DNA from: Candidatus Chloroploca asiatica
Lineage (GTDB): Bacteria; Chloroflexota; Chloroflexia; Chloroflexales; Chloroflexaceae
Assembly (NCBI RefSeq): GCF_002532075.1
Contig: NZ_LYXE01000188.1
Location: 62,001 to 126,000, forward strand
DNA length: 64,000 nucleotides
Direction: 5' to 3'
Each line of letters starts with the position of its first letter. Within the stretch, counting starts at the first letter, position 1. Made by a program: the position numbers and the translations under genes. Shown here piece after piece: positions 62,643 to 64,000 of this stretch. The notes beneath the pieces were generated by a model. It was not told the origin of the DNA. It did no database searches and worked only from the letters and a program-made list of their open reading frames with translations.

Positions 62643-62717
62643 CGCGGCGTGGAGCAGTGGCAGCTCGTCGGGCTCATAACCCGAAGGTCGCAGGTTCGAA
62701 TCCTGCCGCCGCTACCA
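62643..62717 (+). tRNA. Initiator tRNA-fMet (CAT anticodon)
   Basis: A 75-base cloverleaf with encoded CCA. The anticodon loop is CTCATAA on a stem with three consecutive G-C pairs (GGG/CCC), an initiator hallmark. The first acceptor pair is unpaired, C1 against T72, the other initiator hallmark (usually C-A). The T arm is GCAGG-TTCGAAT-CCTGC. So it is the initiator, not the elongator tRNA-Met. Confidence 0.95.
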
Positions 62718-62722
62718 ATCGT

Positions 62723-62768
62723 AGACAAAAAAGCGGGACTGTGTTTACACAGCCCCGCTTTTTTGTCT
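62723..62768. terminator. Terminator after the initiator tRNA
   Basis: Arms 62723-62743 and 62748-62768 pair over 21 bp with one mismatch around TTTA; A- and T-runs flank a GCGGG core. It ends the tRNA transcript and can also end the opposing glnA transcript. Confidence 0.93.
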
Positions 62769-62786
62769 CTTTCAGCCTGCTCCACC

Positions 62787-64000
62787 CTAAAAAATCGCCA
62801 GGTAGCGCTGGATCTCCCATGCGGAAACATGCTGGCGATAACTCTCCCACTCTTGCTGTTTGGCATCAACAAAACGCTCAAACGCATTCGGGCCAAGCGC
62901 CTGCATAATCACTTGATCTTCGCGCAGGGCATCCAGCGCCGCGCCGAGCGACGACGGCAGCGTCGCCAGGCCACGAGCCCGTGGATCAACGTGAAAGAGA
63001 TCCTCTTCGGAGGCTTCACGCAAGGAGAGCTTGCGTTTAATGCCATCAAGCCCCGCGACCAGCATAACAGCGTACGCCAGGTAAGGGTTACAGGCCGGAT
63101 CAGGACAACGCAATTCGACCCGGGTGCTCTGGTGGCGCCCGGTGGTAATGCGCGGCACCCGAACGAGCGCCGATCGGTTGGTACGCCCCCACGAGATATA
63201 GATCGGTGCCTCAAAGCCAGGTACCAGGCGTTTGTACGAGTTGACGAGAGGGGCCAGAATCGCACACATCCCAGGTGCGTGGGCCAGCAAACCCGCAATA
63301 AAGTGGTGCGCTATTGGCGAAAGGCCGTAGGGATCATCCGGATCATTAAAGACATTCTGCCCTGTCACCAGATCAACCAGACTCTGATGCACATGCATGC
63401 CATTGCCATTGACGCCGGCAAGCGGCTTGGGCATAAAGGTTGCATAGAGCCCATTGAGTTGGGCGATCGCTTTGAGCGCGACTCGTGCCGTAATCGTATG
63501 GTCAGCCGCCCGCAGCGCCCCATCATACCGCAGGTCGATCTCGTGCTGCCCTGCCGCCACCTCGTGATGAGCAGCCTCGGCGGTAATGCCAAGCTGGCTC
63601 AGCGCACGCACCATCTGACGCCGAATCAACGTCGCCTGATCGGTCGAAAGATCAAAATAACTCGCCTGATCATGCACCATCGGGGTCGGCATACCGTCGG
63701 CATTGCTCTTAAAGAGGAAAAACTCGAGTTCAGGTGCAACATTGAAACCGTAGCCCAGCGCAGCAGCCTGGTTCAATGCATTCGTCAGGACATGCCGCGG
63801 ATCGCCCGCAAAGGGTTTGCCATCGGGTGTATAAATATTGCAGATCAACCGTGCGGTTGTCAGGCCCTCGTGTTTATCCCACGGAATCAACGCATACGTC
63901 GCAGGGTCAGGCACGAGATACATATCGCTCTCGACCATTCGGGCAAACCCTTCGAGTGACGAACCATCAAACCAGACCCCATGACCAAGGGCATCTTCAA
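62787..64000 (-). CDS. glnA: Glutamine synthetase type I, N-terminus beyond window
   Basis: The C-terminal 400 or so residues of a GSI-type glutamine synthetase, which joins ammonia to glutamate using ATP. FDGSSLEGFARMVESDMYL lies at the window edge; APELEFFLF and GQHEIDLRYDGALRAADH hold metal ligands; NGNGMHVHQSL, SYKRLVPGFEAP and NRSALVRVP are active-site segments; VELRCPDPACNPYLAYAVML is near the end. The adenylylation-site Tyr context of GSI-beta is not obvious, so it is likely the GSI-alpha kind. The gene runs off the end at base 64000. Confidence 0.95.
   Translation of the reverse strand, partial: EDALGHGVWFDGSSLEGFARMVESDMYLVPDPATYALIPWDKHEGLTTARLICNIYTPDGKPFAGDPRHVLTNALNQAAALGYGFNVAPELEFFLFKSNADGMPTPMVHDQASYFDLSTDQATLIRRQMVRALSQLGITAEAAHHEVAAGQHEIDLRYDGALRAADHTITARVALKAIAQLNGLYATFMPKPLAGVNGNGMHVHQSLVDLVTGQNVFNDPDDPYGLSPIAHHFIAGLLAHAPGMCAILAPLVNSYKRLVPGFEAPIYISWGRTNRSALVRVPRITTGRHQSTRVELRCPDPACNPYLAYAVMLVAGLDGIKRKLSLREASEEDLFHVDPRARGLATLPSSLGAALDALREDQVIMQALGPNAFERFVDAKQQEWESYRQHVSAWEIQRYLAIF

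Noticed and set aside
62643-62717. Elongator tRNA-Met or tRNA-Ile2
   Set aside because: Three G-C pairs in the anticodon stem and the unpaired first acceptor position identify the initiator.
62649-63959. Long open frame opposite glutamine synthetase
   Set aside because: It includes the tRNA and terminator and mirrors a well-recognised gene, so it is not coding.

Overview
This window looks like a chromosomal segment of a filamentous anoxygenic phototroph of the phylum Chloroflexota (order Chloroflexales). The main evidence is a bchN-bchB-bciB-like-bchL cluster for bacteriochlorophyll synthesis. Support comes from several families typical of the phylum: surface proteins with DUF4015, DUF5719 or DUF11 modules, and secreted proteins ending in a short FLP/YLP tail. 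The assignment is an inference from gene content; no rRNA is present to confirm it.

Layout. (1) 1-5800: a SAM-I riboswitch, entered just after its 5' edge, heads mtnA, a MetE/UroD-like protein, a PfkB (probable adenosine) kinase, ahcY and metK, a methionine/SAM recycling operon. (2) 5866-7873: an FAH-family hydrolase and a site-2 protease, both on the minus strand. (3) 8231-16643: a REC-GAF-GAF-PAS-class III cyclase, then cell-envelope genes: a lipoprotein with a DUF4015 glycosidase-like domain, a PGRP-type amidase with DUF5719-like repeats, and a secreted caspase-like protein. (4) 16832-18283: an SRPBCC protein and NAD kinase, followed by a 24-bp minisatellite. (5) 19076-31068: a DapA-family lyase, a GNAT transferase, a 1377-residue DUF11 surface protein, an FAD oxidoreductase with an overlapping SpoU methyltransferase, dnaK, an SGNH hydrolase and a DUF2227 membrane protein. 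(6) 31130-35165: an AlbA_2 regulator with a TrmJ-like methyltransferase, a tiny relic of an SDR gene, and oligoendopeptidase F. (7) 35211-45057: an operon lepA - SurA-like lipoprotein - mazG - DUF951, then acyP with a UPF0104 membrane protein, secD-secF, a DsbA-like protein and a GAF-like protein. (8) 45263-51772: the bch cluster with an unrecognised histidine-rich membrane protein downstream of bchL. (9) 51970-57930: a CoA-transferase, a LysE exporter, a two-domain PPK2 polyphosphate kinase, an APH-like kinase and DoxX. (10) 58126-61210: a response-regulator gene with a premature stop, then two HtrA-like proteases without signal peptides, the second coupled to a LuxR-type regulator whose receiver has lost its phosphorylation residues. 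(11) 61248-64000: an amidohydrolase, an initiator tRNA with a consensus promoter, and the C-terminal part of glutamine synthetase.

Intergenic sequence is unusually structured. More than a dozen gene borders carry near-perfect hairpins of 13-29 bp, many sharing a CCAGC-nnn-GCTGG tip while their outer arms differ. Short palindromes, an 8-bp, a 12-bp and a 24-bp tandem repeat, and recurring TGGTATAnT extended -10 elements are also present.

The most promising leads are the histidine-rich membrane protein beside the dark-operative protochlorophyllide reductase operon, the coupled HtrA/LuxR module, the C-terminal FLP/YLP tail on three unrelated exported proteins, the shared-tip hairpin family, and the cyclase receiver with a Glu in place of the phospho-acceptor Asp. 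All functions are read from sequence motifs only; no database search was possible.
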